Shown here in pieces: positions 9,956-20,977 of a stretch of DNA of 64,000 nt (the first letter of the stretch is position 1; every line of letters begins with the position of its first letter). The translations under genes and the position numbers were made by a program. The stretch spans positions 2,640,501 through 2,704,500 of the forward strand of contig OY855909.1 in assembly GCA_963693305.1 (NCBI GenBank). The letters run 5' to 3'. Source of the stretch: Meandrina meandrites. Its lineage: Eukaryota; Cnidaria; Anthozoa; Scleractinia; Meandrinidae. Under the pieces are notes generated by a model. It did no database searches. It was not told where the DNA came from and saw nothing but the letters and a program-made list of their open reading frames with translations.

Positions 9956-10128
9956 AGTTTTATTTACCGCCTACACCTCCCTACCCTACAGACACATTAC
10001 ACTTCCCCATTTACTCACTGATGTTCAATCAGTGGAGGGGAACCCATGTATTTGGGATCCCTTATATCAACACCTTTAAAGCCACATAGGTTGCTAGTGA
10101 AACTACTGAGAAATCGATTTTGTTAAAG

Positions 10129-10630
10129 TATTTAATTGTATCTGCAGTAGGGATACAGCATTTGGTTACTAGTCAACTCTTTGAATGGCATTGGTGTTCA
10201 TACATGCATTCATACATCCTTCATTTTTATTTCCATATATTTTTTACTTATATATATATAATTTTTAAATTCTTTCACTCTTGTACAAAGTATTTCTTTA
10301 CACTAATACTAACACTTACACAATAACGATTTATTGAATAATTTTATTTTTATTAATTTTTATCATTATTTATTCCGTTTATTTTTATTTATTTGTTTTA
10401 TATTTTTGTTTTATTTTATTACTCATTTCATTTTTCATAAATCCCACATTACTCAATGACAGGTAACAGGTTACAAGAGACCATATTTTGCCTCAACCCA
10501 GCCCACACATTATTCTCATCCTTGTCAGTCTATAAACATCCCTATGCAAAATTTAATTTCTTGTTCTAACACCAATACCCACCTATTGAAATCACTCCTT
10601 TCAATACCTCTGCTCGCTTTATTTCTCAGC
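10129..10630. other. AT-rich leader between repeat and RT gene
   Basis: This stretch is not shared with the right repeat copy. It is T- and A-rich with a short TATATATA run near 10250. No gene was recognised; it probably forms the untranslated region before the RT ORF. Confidence 0.5.
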
Positions 10631-13226
10631 ATGAACCGATCCAACAAGACTGTATCTTCAGAAGACATCCCTCCTGCAAAGAAATCCAAGAAAGAAAAAA
10701 ACAAGAGAAAGAAAATCAAGTACAAGCTTAAAAAGAAGCAACAAAGACAAAAGAAGAATCAACCTACATATTTTACTACCACTCGCCCCTGGATATGGAA
10801 AACACTCAAAGACAATAATTTTTCACATCAACAGAGAAAACTGCTTTTCCAAACTCACAACTTATCTAAAATCATCGAAAGGAACAAAGCTACCATCTAC
10901 AATCTACAGTCTACTCTCTCTACAACAACCTTCAAAAACCAACTTGGAAGCATGACCTCCTCCAAACAGTCCAGCACTAAACACTCGCCCGTAGAAACAA
11001 CATCACAAATTGCACACCTTGAAGCCGAAAATAACCACTTATCAGAAAGAATAGAGAAGATCAAATCAAACGAAAAAGCTAAACACCAAAAAAGAATCCT
11101 ACACCTAAAGAAGATAACTCTCCAACATGGCTATTACCTCCGAAAACGCATCAACAACCTTTCATTACATCTTAAGAATTTCCTTCACCATCTTCAACTC
11201 CGAACCAAATTATGGCCCTACAACACTGCTCTTCTTCTAGAACACGAACAAAAACTCCTAAGACAATCTATACTCCAAGATGAAAAAGAGAAATTAACCT
11301 CCACTAATAAAATCCACAATTTCACAGACCTCAACCTTCCAACCGACTTCGTCCAACTTCTCAACAAAGGCACCAACTTTATACCTACCTCAGAAAAAAA
11401 CAACATCCAGTCTATCAAGAAAACAATCTCCTCTGAAGTGAATTCAACCCTCTGCAAACTGATCACTACATCTGGAACCAACAAATCTTTGAAAGCTCCT
11501 CGACCATCTAAAACAAAAAGCAACCACAGATATCAGCCCTATTGTAACAAGAACCCTATCAAGCTACTGGAACAACAACAAACAAAACCTAATTTTAATT
11601 TACACATCATAGATTATGTCCATAACACCACCTCATACACCAAACACTACCTACAATCTAACAACCTACATACACTCCTCAAACAACAACACCTTAACAT
11701 CACACAACCACTCACAACCTACATACAAGCCATCAACACCCGCGACGACATTGTACTTACGAAGACAGACAAAAACATGGGCTGGGCACTTGTTCCCACT
11801 TCATGGTTTACCAACGAATATAACAGACATTTCACGGACACTACTACATACAAACACATTGACAACTTTGACTTTACAACAACTGTTATAAACTCAAACA
11901 GACTATTACGCAAACTCCAATTACGTTTTGACAAATTTATTACTACCCCCCCTTATAAACGACTACTGAACTCTACCCCCCCAGACAAACTACAACTACC
12001 CTACATGAAACTTCTCCCCAAAGTACACAAACTTACTACTACAGCCTCTCCTTCAAACCTCGACAAACTGACTGGACGACCAATTATTACTGCACACAGC
12101 TGGACTACTCTGACCCTTCACGATTACTTGGCACCGAACTAGACAATATTATTTTAAAACTGAAAGACATTTTTACAGAACGAGACATACGATTTCCTTT
12201 AATTTACAACTCTACAGACCTTTTGGACTTACTACACCAATTTAACATCAACAACATTGACAATTACACTCTAACTACTTTTGACTTCACATCACTATAC
12301 ACAAACATAACTCATTCAGACACCATCCATGCCATTATCACCAGCTGCAAAATACTTAACTTACCAACTTTTTACAGAGACTTTTTATTAAACTTGAACA
12401 ATTTTATTAACAACCGAAACTTTTTTATTTCTGGACAAGACATTTATCAACAGACAAAGGGCGTCGCTATGGGCAGCTACCACAGTCGGCAAATTGCCGA
12501 CTTGGTTCTGCTGCTCAGCGAACTGACATTTTTTACTGACAAAGACACTACTGGCCTTTTTATTTTTTGTAGATACATTGACGACGGTTTTATGTTGACA
12601 GACAAAAATCACAGTACAAACCTCATCAACCACCTATCATCCACATATCCATTACAAATCCCCCTCACTTTTACCACCAACTGCCATTCCATTCATTACC
12701 TCGACCTCACAGTTTCACTCAACTATCACACCATCATGTATCACAAAATTCATCATCGCATCTACCAAAAACCACATCACAAATACATGTACCCCCATTT
12801 TTCATCTAATCATCCACAACACATTTTCACTGGCATCATAAAGACAGAGACGATACGCTACAGCAGACTATCTAAAACCATTGACGACTACAACTTCATC
12901 CACAAACTTTTTACCCTACGATTAACGGCACTGGACTACCCTGACAAACTGATTACAGTCAACTCCTTTCCATGGTTACCCTACAACGCTCACAAACGGC
13001 GTAGTACTAAGTAAACAAAAAACGACACAACAACAACTTGACAATCTACTACCGCACCAAGTACAACAAACATACGAGAACTGACAAAATCGTACGCCAC
13101 ATACTACACAAATATCACAACATGCACATTCCCAAACTCTCCAAAGCCTATTGCAACACCACTAAACTCCACACCATGTTACTCACAAACAAACGCCTAC
13201 ATTCTAAAATCATCAAAAATATTTAA
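10631..13226 (+). pseudogene. Penelope-like reverse transcriptase, broken into three frames, no GIY-YIG domain
   Basis: The first part (ATG at 10631) has a lysine-rich, basic start and coiled-coil stretches, then the Penelope hallmark LNKGTNFIPT, KTDKNMGWALVP, LLPKVHK and GRPIITA. The frame ends at a stop at 12140. RT motifs continue in another frame (up to 13014): DFTSLYTNI, KGVAMGS, the catalytic YIDDGF and YLDLTV. A third frame (about 13038-13226) carries the basic tail KIVRHILHKYH. So at least two frameshifts separate the parts, near 12110 and 13010. No GIY-YIG endonuclease was found before or after. The sense strand is strikingly G-poor. The assignment to Penelope-like elements rests on motif order; catalytic aspartates remain, but the gene looks dead. 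Confidence 0.8.
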
Positions 13227-13435
13227 ATCCAAAATAGAGAACACCAGTTTTTCAAAATTAAATTTGTGAAAATTTAGCTATAAAGCCATCCTCCTTGTCA
13301 AATTTTAATATATTTTCAAGCAAAAATAAGTTATTCTGAATCACAAAGTTTTATACATGTATCTTATTTATTAATAATTAAAAAAACTGATGTAAGCAAT
13401 TTATTTATATCAATAAGTCTAATTTCGTTAGAAGA
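13227..13435. other. AT-rich trailer between RT gene and right repeat
   Basis: No coding signal was seen. It ends GTTAGAAG at the junction with the right repeat. It should also be compared with sequence left of this window, because a tandem array would place the same trailer there. Confidence 0.5.
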
Positions 13436-14950
13436 AATTTATTGAAAGTTGAGATGTAAGAACGTTTGAAAAAGGAACATCGTTCCCCGTACGGTTACGA
13501 TTATTATACAGCTTTTTTTTTTTTTTCCTCGATGCTAAGGTTTCATTCCTAAACTTGTTTTAGTTGAATAATTAATTTAAACAATTTATATGTCAGATAA
13601 GGTTTCAGTAACATATTTAATTAAATTATTAATTGAAAGAACTTATCAGTCAGTTTTTGTTTTTAGGGTTTCTTTATTCTTTTCTGGGTCTGTTGGGTAT
13701 TTATTTCGCCATTTCGAGTCTTCCACTTTTGCACCAATTACTGCATTATTCGAGGGAGGTCGATTTATCTCCGCCACATACAACCGGAGGCCACTTAACT
13801 ACTTCACTACATACGAATCCCTAAAACGATTGATCAAATGTCAGCCACCTTTCATTCATACTACAATGGTCTACAAACCTACCTTGTGCATCTTGTTCAA
13901 GTATACACGCCATCGCTCGACTGCATGACGAGAGAACGAAGAACGAAAGATCTTGCCAAGAATCAATTATACTCTGCATCTGTCGTCCTCCTATGTATAT
14001 TTCAGTACGTGTCTAGCTTGCAAACAACATTGTGAAGACTCTGATCCATAATTTGGTCATACTTTTTCACGAAAGGTCCTTCTATCTGGTGAAGTCGAAC
14101 AGTATTCCACCATCACTTCCATTCACTCCACACAGATGCCGCTGATCATAAATACTGTGGAATTTTTCATGCGTCATAATGTACGTCGTACATATCACGC
14201 AATTATTGCGTGATCTTCACAGACAAAAAGTTTCAATGGTCAGACAAATTGTCGGCAACTTTGTCTGAGAGAATCCTTTTTTTGACGATTTTTTGCTACA
14301 CGCAGAAATTAATACGGCTTTCTGGGGGCTCTTCTTTATTTTCTACACACAAGGTATTTATTAATTACTTTTGTTAATTATTCTTTAACCCATAAATTTT
14401 AAGAAACACCCCCACCTCCGTAATCACATCATGAATATTTTTTTTCCCAATGCTTTTATTTCTATTTTTTACATTTTTATACGATACATTCCGTTCTGGT
14501 CTCCTTCAAATCAGTCCTCATTCATTCTCTTTTCCATTTTTTATAATAATTATTGTTCCACATATTTTATCCATAATCTTTATCAACTTCAACTACGCCT
14601 CTTCTATAAGGACTCGGCACGAGGATGTCGGGCATTGACCAGGTACCGGGTTAGAAACATCCTCGCTCGGTTGTGCTATGCCCCTGACGACTCACAACCA
14701 CTAGGAGCCTTGGTGTCGATGCATCCTTTTTTGTCTTGCCCGGCCGGAAGATTTTCTCTTCTTATCCACTTTACTTTCGCTGTTATGCTGCTTTCTCTGA
14801 CTTCAACATTTCAATCCGATTCCTTTAATTATAAAGAATTATAATTAATTCATTTAAATTTGTAAAGAAACCCCCCCCCCCCCCCCCCCAGACCCCCTTT
14901 TTCCACGTCCCGTCCCGGGTTTTTTTTATTTTTTTTTTATATTTTTTTTT

Positions 14951-14981
<31 letters not shown>

Positions 14982-15565
14982 TTTTTTTTTTATTTTTATT
15001 TTTTATTTTTATTTTATTTTATTTTATTTTTTTATTTATTTTCAGGTTAAAACCTAGCCCCTGCGAAAGGTTTCAAACTACCTCAAAACTCTAATTTGAA
15101 AACCTTTAACTCAACACATTGGTTAAAACCGCATAACAAATTCCCCCTCCACCATAGCATATGCCCTCCATCTCGGCATAAACTCACCTTCACCCTCTAT
15201 TGAACCCAAAAGTATAAACCACATGAACATTTCAGAACGAAAAATAATAAATAGATGATCCATTTCATTTCACTGCCCCCTCCCCCGCAACATGAACCCT
15301 CAACCATGTTATAAGGTCTCCTTCGCCCGTTTCCCCTCCCCCCATTCCTTCCCATTTTCCTTAATTTTTTTTTTTTTTGGTTTTTTTTTTTTTTTTTTTT
15401 TCTTTTTCGGCTTGACTCTGGGACCGGTTTCGCACTACCCCAATACTCTACCCAAAAACCCTATACTGACCCCAATTGTAAAAACCGCAAAGACATTGAA
15501 AAATATTGTAAATTATGAACGCTAATATTAGTCGTTAAGACTGTATATTCCCCCATTGGGTAGCA

Positions 15566-15684
15566 CACAGGCTATTTAAAAGCCTGTGCAGGGATTTGTC
15601 CGCCCCTGCCCTATGCCAGGACCGGGTGGCTGTTGGCCCAACAGCCTAGCACCCGTTTTAGGGTCCCTCACTCAGGGTTACGAG
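15566..15684. other. GC-rich hairpin island, right copy
   Basis: Same four-hairpin block as at 7880-7998. A base just upstream differs (TAGCAC versus TGGCAC) while the stems are unchanged. Confidence 0.5.
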
Positions 15685-16345
15685 TTTTCTCTCTCTTTCT
15701 ATTAAACTTTGCTATTTATATAATTTTTACGGTATTTTCCACAAATTAAGACCCTATTTTTAAAATATTTTTACCCCAGACGATTTTTTAGACGTGTACT
15801 ACACTTCCTCTAACTGGCGCTTTTTCTGATTTAGAGCACCCTTTTACACAATTTACACGTTTTCTACCAATCAATAACTTCTAGAGCAATATGCTAAGCA
15901 TAAGTCCAATTTTTCATAATTGAAATGATAAGTTTTTGGAGTTCAGATATTTTATGATTTTAAAGTCCAATTTTTAAACAACGAAATAATACATTTTTGG
16001 AAAATTTTTAAAGTTCAAAATTTTTCTAGAACGAAAATGCTAAGTTTTTGAAGTCAAATATTAATGTTAATAATTTTGAATTGACCTTTGACACATCTTC
16101 CATATGATAAATTATTTCGGGTTACGAAGAAAATTTATTTTAAGTTTACTAAAAAATATTTACTACAAAAGAACATTAACATCCTTAGGACACCATCATG
16201 AAACGTATAACTTTAACTTTTACTTTTCACTAAAATTTTCAAGAAACAAACTGCAACATTTCCATGTGATTTTCATAACAAAAATCATCACTTGTATCGG
16301 TTCCCTCCCGTTACAGTCCTATTACCAGTTACAGACGATTATGAC

Positions 16346-16732
16346 ATGAATATCCACAATCTATCAAGGACAAGAGTTATCGAAGTAAGACGAAATCTAC
16401 TCACACTACTGAATGGAGATGTGTTTTATCCACTGTCCACCTGGCCACAGGACATTCAACAACTGTTTTGGAAGAAACCCATTGGAGATGCAGATACATT
16501 CAAGTTGATGCTATTCTTTCTGGGAAATGGCTGCTCACCACACATAGTAGAAGAATGGATCCTAACATCTCAGCACTGGGCTACACTACAAAAGGCAGAT
16601 AAAAGAGCAAGACAAATCCAGTTTATAGTTAATAATATGGACTCTAAGGCTAACGTCTGGTTTTATTTTGATATTCATCATTCAACTTGGCTATTCCTTA
16701 ATGGCCAGCTTAGAAACACCAGAAACCAGTAA
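16346..16732 (+). CDS. Conserved hypothetical ORF in the long repeat, right copy
   Basis: Encodes the same 128 residues as the left copy at 8665-9051, ending LRNTRNQ. Identity despite length changes in the neighbouring tracts suggests recent duplication or gene conversion, with possible selection on the protein. No family was recognised. Confidence 0.55.
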   Translation: MNIHNLSRTRVIEVRRNLLTLLNGDVFYPLSTWPQDIQQLFWKKPIGDADTFKLMLFFLGNGCSPHIVEEWILTSQHWATLQKADKRARQIQFIVNNMDSKANVWFYFDIHHSTWLFLNGQLRNTRNQ

Positions 16733-17199
16733 CCTGTTCCAACACATCATATCTTAAGGAACAAGAATTCTAATTAGCTGTGAATCTTTGTAAATGCCTT
16801 GTCATTTCGAATATTTCTTATTCATCATTATTTTATCGTAATCGTCAAGTTTATAGAAAGAGAAAGAATTTTAATTTGTTACATCTTTTAATTTTTGACT
16901 TTCAAAAAGACCTTTCAAAAAAATTTTGTTTGTTTTCTGAAGATTATAATGTTTTTAAAAGATTTCTCAACAGCTTTTGTTCAAATTAATTAAAATCTTT
17001 TTAACTTTTACTTCTATGTGTGTTCTTTAAATAGCATCTAATCCTGAGGATCCACATTGAAGGTTAAATTTTTCACAATGACCACTGTTAAGACCAAATT
17101 CGCCTACTATGAAGGTACAACCAGGGTTGGTAGCTTTACCTTCAGAAACCAATCTCATCCCGCCCCCCCTCCCTCCCTCTCCTCCCCACCCATTTAATA

Positions 17200-17230
<31 letters not shown>

Positions 17231-17316
17231 CCATGCTAACCACACTAGATCTAATCTTTCCATTTAACTTCCATTTTCATATTTTTATTGACTCATATTT
17301 TTATTTTCTGTGCATT

Positions 17317-17633
17317 ACCTTGTGGTTGACGTAGCTGCACTGCAGTTTGTTGGTCCCTCAACGTGTATGTACAATTTAACGGCTAACATTTTAACCTTAT
17401 TATTTTTAATTTATTTTATTTTTATGTTTTCACACTACCTTGTGGTTGACGTGGCTGCATTGCAGTTTGTTGGTCCCTCAACGTGAGAGTATAATTTAAC
17501 ACCTAACATTTTAACCTTATTATTATTTTTATTTTATTTTATTTTTGTTTTACACACTACCTTGTGGTTGACGTGGCTGCATTGCAGTTTGTTGGTCCCT
17601 CAACGTTAGTGCTTGATATAACAACTAACATCT
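17317..17633. repeat. Three tandem ~120 bp units, right copy
   Basis: Units start at 17317, 17437 and 17559 and match those of the left repeat copy. Confidence 0.85.
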
Positions 17634-17806
17634 AGTTTTATTTACCGCCTACACCTCCCTACCCTACAGACACATTACACTTCCCCATTTACTCACTGAT
17701 GTTCAATCAGTGGAGGGGAACCCATGTATTTGGGATCCCTTATATCAACACCTTTAAAGCCACATAGGTTGCTAGGGAAACTACTGAGAAATCGATTTTG
17801 TTAAAG

Positions 17807-19580
17807 CAATTAATTACGCGAGTTGTTCGGTCGCTGTATGTGTGTAATCAATGCTTTGTTGGTCATGTTATTTTTACGATAGCTTTGGCATAGGAAATTG
17901 ATTTTGAGCTATTGTGCGCAATAAAATAATAGTTTGAGTAATTTTGCAAATTTGCGTCAAAACCAGCTACAATATACCGATTTCCCTTTTTCTGAAGCAG
18001 GACAAAGGCTTTTTCTTCTACTCACGTATCCCCTTTCGGTGAATATTTAAAAATGAATTCTGCACAACGCGGAAAACCGGCAAAATGCCGCTACCTTTTT
18101 CACTGGGAGTTGCCCGTACTTAATTCGAATTGAACATTATGGAGCTATTTTACACTTGAATCCTCCATTCATGGTGGGCAATTTAGATTTTTATTTGCAC
18201 ATGTAATAAAGAAGAACAGTACCCGGACTAATTATTTCCTCAGCGTGGTTTAAAGATAAAAAATACGAAACAATTATGAGGAAACCCACTAAAGTTACAA
18301 CCTGTTAACAGCGACGCACGTCGAATCGATCTTCGATACCGGACACCAATGAAAGCGCTTTTCGATAAGCGAACGTAAAAGAACACCGTTAACATCTTTT
18401 CACAATTCATCACCTGCTCTTGGACTTTGTCAAGTGCTGTTGCAAAAACGACGCAGAATGGTTTTCATTTCTGCTTGCATACTTCCTCTAATTTTATTTC
18501 ATACACGGTTTTCAAAAAACCGATTCAAATTTATAAAGGGTTCCTCTGGTCAATTGGAAGGAAGTATTTTCGAGAAGCCGATTACCATGTTCTTTTTTTT
18601 GTGAAATTACCGGCCGTTGCTTCTCGTGAAAGATGTGGTAGTCGGACAATGCTCTTCTTTCCCAGTTTGAATGGGCGATTAAACGGCAATTTAAAAGGGT
18701 AAGCGGAGATTTTAGTGATCTCGCGTTACGTTATCACCGGGAGAAAAGTGATTTGCAACGAAATAAATATCTGATAAAAAGTGCGCTCTCCAGTGCCGGA
18801 AAAACTTTCAATGTATATTGAGATAACTCAAGTTCATTTTCAAAGTAAACTGAATAAATTGCAATTTTAAGAACAATTTTAAGCCAGCTTACAGGCTTTT
18901 AAAATGCCTTCGAAAAAACCTCGCCATGCAAGTAAACAGAACAATTTGTTGTTTTAACAGAATGCTCATACTGAAACAACAAAAGAAAAAAAATTCATTC
19001 TTTTTAGTCTTCATATATATTTTGTCATTAGCTTATCATAATTAAACGATTTAAGTCCATATAATTCTACTCCTAAAGTACTTCTGTCATTCTTTATTCA
19101 TTCTCGACCGACTGACAGTCGCTCGGAGAAGTATCAAAATTTTGAGGGTTTCCTAAAATCAGCAATTTCGTAATCCTGAATGGTTACTCGTTGGCGGTCG
19201 TTTGACGAGCATATTTTTATCTCTTCCCGTGATTCAATCTTAGTACTTAGGTAAGGTCAAGTAGAGATCAAGGAAACCAGATAAATGAACTCCCAAACGT
19301 CAGAAAACGTTTTCCTCCAAAAAGGGACTTTGCACGCAACCGGATTAAAAGAATTATGCCCCACTCATACCAACAAAACATGTTTAGTTAAACCACTTTA
19401 AACAAAATAAAAATCAGCAACAGACAACTGAAAGACTAAGTTTTGCACAAGGGTAAGAGCGCTAACTTCAGCAGCTTCAATGAAGAAAATAATTTTAAAG
19501 CGTGTTAATTTATACAGCCTTTTAATGTGTTTAAGCATTGGTGTGAATGGGGTATTAGAGTAGTGAAATAAATTCAGATC
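17807..19580. other. Non-coding stretch
   Basis: No ORF of believable length or composition and no recognised repeat. Short ORFs here have no conserved-looking features. Confidence 0.5.
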
Positions 19581-19582
19581 AA

Positions 19583-19935
19583 GAGCCCGGGGGAGGGAGG
19601 GGTACTCCCTTCAGTATATAAACTATGTTAGTATGTGCGGTCCCAAACGGTAAAATTTTCAAGCCCTTTAGGTCTGAAATAGATGCAGATTTGAAATGGG
19701 GTAGGGTTTGTGGACTCTTGTCAGCAATTAGCAATAATCTTTTATTGAAAAGAAACTATTATAATGATTGTTTTATTCATCCTTTGAGCAGTGTGATTCA
19801 AAAATTGTTTAAATGCTTCTGTGACACAAACTAAAACAGATTCTACATAGGGTGGGTAGTGTTTCGATTTTTGGGTTAGTTCTGAAATAGGGTACGAGAT
19901 ATCAGGGTACATACCCCCCCCGGGGGGGGGGGTAA
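19583..19935. repeat. Dispersed repeat with G-rich / C-rich ends
   Basis: It starts with a CCCGGGGGAGGGAGGGG block followed by TACTCCC and ends with CCCCCCCGGGGGGG. Internal phrases recur loosely (GGTCTGAAATAGATG, GGTTTGTGG, GGGTAGTG). It resembles a repeat I associate with coral genomes, but family identity was not checked. Confidence 0.5.
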
Positions 19936-20343
19936 AGGAGTAAGAAATAAACCGACGTTCGAGACGAGCAAGAGCAGCCCCAGTCGGTATCAATAATTCA
20001 AGAAAGGTTAAGTTGTTAAGTTATTCTTTTAAGCCAATTTCAAAATATCACTGATTGCTTCACTTTTAAACCTAATGCGAGTTCTAAAAATTGGGTGCAA
20101 ATCAATAGAGTATCCCTAGTTAATGATTTCCTTCATTTTCGCCACTTGTTGTCGAGGAAATACTTGATAGTCTGATATTAACGGCTCCGAGAATTAAAGA
20201 GCTTAAAAGTCCCCTTAGCTTTGCCACTTGCGTTATGGATTTTTGTGCCAAGGTTGTGGCCAACTTGCAAAGTTTGAATTCGATTACCACACAGTGCAAC
20301 AGCTCCATTGTAGCTTACTCACCTCCATAAAAGGGTCTTATAT

Positions 20344-20623
20344 CTGGCAGCGCCTTTCGTTGATCTTAAAAAAATTTAAGGATGACGTCTTTTTGTTTTG
20401 AAAACAGGTTTCGACAGCGTCTGTCATCGCCAGTTACAATATCTGCGTTAAATTTAAATATTTTGAATTTTTGTCATGATAATTAAGATTTTTAATATTC
20501 AAATTTCACGTAGTTGTATTGCATTGTAACTGGTGATGACAGACGTTGCTGTCGAAACATGTTTTACAAACTGAAAAACTTTGTCCTTTGGTTTTCTTAA
20601 GATCATCGGAAGCCTGCTGCCAG
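20344..20623. repeat. Foldback element with ~100 bp arms
   Basis: Arms 20344-20440 and 20523-20623 are imperfect inverted copies; both outer ends carry CTGGCAG/CTGCCAG and both inner ends ATTGTAACTGG/CCAGTTACAAT. Each arm holds GATGACAG...CTGTCGAAAC, a small hairpin followed by GAAAC. The spacer is AT-rich. Confidence 0.8.
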
Positions 20624-20977
20624 CGCATCGCTTCTGTCATTTGTAACACTATTGGCTGCAATGCAAGTGCATGGGCATTGGTAGATGTTTTTGTCGGAGA
20701 GAAGACTAAGCACTACTAAAACGTACTCCTAAATCGGCGATTCAATCAAGGGTGCAATTTGCACAAAGAGGTTTGCAAGGAGGGTTTCCTGTGTGTGTTA
20801 ATTATGTGAAACTGATCATTGAGTCATAACGTATTTTTTTAATGCTTTATTTACTTTCAGTTGATTACACTGATTGTGAGGCACAACATGATTACTAAGC
20901 GTAAGCGAGCTTAACTCTCCCCCTGATTGTCTCCCGTAATCTTGGTATTCATGTATAAGCGATACCGAACCCCGCAA

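Larger units (their letters stand above)
1..10128 (+). repeat. Left copy of 4.4 kb direct repeat flanking Penelope-like RT (pseudo-LTR-like)
   Basis: This stretch matches 13436-17806 almost base for base from the first base of the window, so its true left end may lie outside. Without the gypsy insertion (540-6211 plus one target duplication) it is about 4.45 kb. Differences from the right copy are mainly lengths of poly-T, poly-C and T/A tracts plus scattered single bases. It holds a 129-aa ORF, a hairpin-rich GC island, a triplicated 120 bp unit and long low-complexity tracts. Homology ends after the motif TTGTTAAAG at 10128. Long flanking direct repeats around a Penelope-like RT recall the pseudo-LTRs or tandem partial copies of that group; that reading is inference. 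Confidence 0.8.
13436..17806 (+). repeat. Right copy of 4.4 kb direct repeat
   Basis: 4371 bp, near-identical to 1-10128 without the gypsy insertion, so it records the pre-insertion sequence. It contains the second copies of the hairpin island, the 128-aa ORF and the triple 120 bp array. At 17806 it changes abruptly to unrelated single-copy-looking DNA, while the left copy runs on into the RT leader. The right copy is therefore either a complete terminal repeat or a truncated second unit of a tandem array. Confidence 0.85.

Noticed and set aside
10012..10060. CTGATG near the end of the long repeat as a hammerhead core
   Set aside because: The next base does not fit CUGANGA and no GAAA follows a second stem. 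The site is a simple hairpin (CACTGAT/ATCAGTG).
10544..10630. 29-residue hydrophobic extension of the Penelope-like ORF
   Set aside because: Not a convincing signal peptide in this protein type; the ATG at 10631 precedes the basic N-terminus typical of these proteins.
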